From the NCBI RefSeq assembly GCF_900129555.1, contig NZ_FQWC01000002.1, forward strand, positions 1 through 64,000: a stretch of 64,000 nucleotides of DNA. Direction: 5' to 3'. Source of the stretch: Flavobacterium defluvii. Lineage in GTDB: Bacteria; Bacteroidota; Bacteroidia; Flavobacteriales; Flavobacteriaceae. This document shows, piece by piece, positions 63,572-64,000 of the stretch. A program made the position numbers and the translations under genes. Numbering within the stretch: position 1 is the first letter of the stretch; every line of letters begins with the position of its first letter. Below the pieces are notes generated by a model. The model worked only from the letters and a program-made list of their open reading frames with translations. It ran no database searches and was not told the origin of the DNA.

Positions 63572-64000
63572 ATGAAAAAATTACATTATATATTAAGTCT
63601 TGTCGTTTTAACGCTATTTTTTAGCTGTTCCAGCGATGACAGCAATATTGATTTGGATGGTGTTAGCGCACCAGCAAACATATCTGCTCTGACCACGGTA
63701 ACTCAGGATAATTCAGGTAAAGTAACTTTTTTACCTAAAGGAGAAGGAGTAACACAATACAAAATAAACTTTGGAGACGGATCGCCTGAATCTGATTATT
63801 TTTCATCTGGCGGAACCGTTACACACGTTTATAAAGAAGGAACTTACCAAAGCAAAATTATTGCGATGGGAATCAACGGAAAAACTACCGAAGTAACTCA
63901 GGAAGTTGTAGTTTCGTTTAGAGCACCTGAAAATTTAGTAGTTGTAATAACAAACGATTTATCAGTTTCTAAAAAAGTAACGGTAAAAGCAACAGCAGAT
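63572..64000 (+). CDS. PKD-domain surface lipoprotein (SusE/F-position), 5' part
   Basis: The first 143 codons of a gene cut by the window end. The lipoprotein signal is MKKLHYILSLVVLTLFFSC, with Ser-Asp-Asp after the Cys. Residues 35-115 look like a PKD beta-sandwich (YKINFGDGSPES, THVYKEGTYQSKIIAMGINGK, VTQEVVVSF), and a second domain begins at APENLVVVI. It lies 12 bp after susD and so belongs to the same operon. In marine and soil flavobacteria, the order SusC-SusD-PKD lipoprotein-GH16 is common in laminarin/beta-glucan loci; the gene after this one would decide. Confidence 0.85.
   Translation, partial: MKKLHYILSLVVLTLFFSCSSDDSNIDLDGVSAPANISALTTVTQDNSGKVTFLPKGEGVTQYKINFGDGSPESDYFSSGGTVTHVYKEGTYQSKIIAMGINGKTTEVTQEVVVSFRAPENLVVVITNDLSVSKKVTVKATAD

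Overview
The window is AT-rich chromosomal DNA from a member of the Bacteroidota, most likely a Flavobacterium close to F. johnsoniae. The signs are TAnnTTTG -7 promoter boxes in place of the E. coli type, very little Shine-Dalgarno sequence, many lipoproteins and signal peptides ending in AQ/SQ, a type IX secretion C-terminal domain, a SusC/SusD pair, and housekeeping proteins (PyrG, YidC, MnmA, UvrA) of Bacteroidota type. I see no tRNA, rRNA, CRISPR array, insertion sequence or phage genes. Apart from the two genes cut by the window edges, no gene looks broken.

Layout. 1-8.4 kb: tail of a NagB-type glucosamine-6-phosphate deaminase, two small proteins, the pyrG-yidC pair, a YwqK/MORN-like secreted protein, a DUF4956 membrane protein and, converging on it, an exported PEP-synthase/water-dikinase-like protein. 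8.6-12.8 kb: mnmA, a type IX-secreted subtilisin, a nitronate monooxygenase/FabK-like flavoprotein and a small secreted protein, closely spaced and probably one operon. 12.9-20.0 kb (minus): a three-gene operon of a 1084-residue TPR plus YwqK-repeat protein and two transglutaminase-like DUF3857 proteins, one with an intact catalytic triad and one that has lost it. 20.2-30.3 kb: ordinary metabolism and regulation (DUF4268, Nudix, acyltransferase, ECF sigma factor with a membrane partner, DUF3810, PepD, DEAD-box helicase, RdgB). 30.4-34.2 kb: a GH88 unsaturated glucuronyl hydrolase followed by three tandem paralogous lipoproteins and one more envelope protein.

34.3-40.4 kb: a glutamate-synthase-like flavoprotein, a NYN/LOTUS protein, an alpha-oxoamine synthase likely to make the long-chain base of a sphingolipid or sulfonolipid (capnine), a small lipoprotein and a GNAT-fold acyltransferase-like protein. 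40.5-43.4 kb: three envelope proteins I do not recognise, bounded upstream by a perfect 13-bp palindrome. 43.5-52.7 kb: a channel-like outer-membrane protein, DUF4834, and a surface-glycan group (YfhO-like membrane protein, small membrane protein, GT4 glycosyltransferase, Wzx-like flippase), then an MscS channel. 52.8-55.6 kb: uvrA. 56.0-64.0 kb: a one-piece membrane sensor with a LuxR-type HTH, followed by susC, susD and the start of a PKD-domain surface lipoprotein. This is the 5' part of a polysaccharide utilisation locus, possibly for a beta-glucan.

The parts most worth a second look are the exported dikinase-like protein with its phosphohistidine domain placed before the ATP-grasp domain, the active/inactive transglutaminase pair in the YwqK-repeat operon, the tandem lipoproteins that carry duplicated promoters, and the oxoamine synthase with its nearby GNAT protein. 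Function calls rest on motifs read by eye. No database search was possible.
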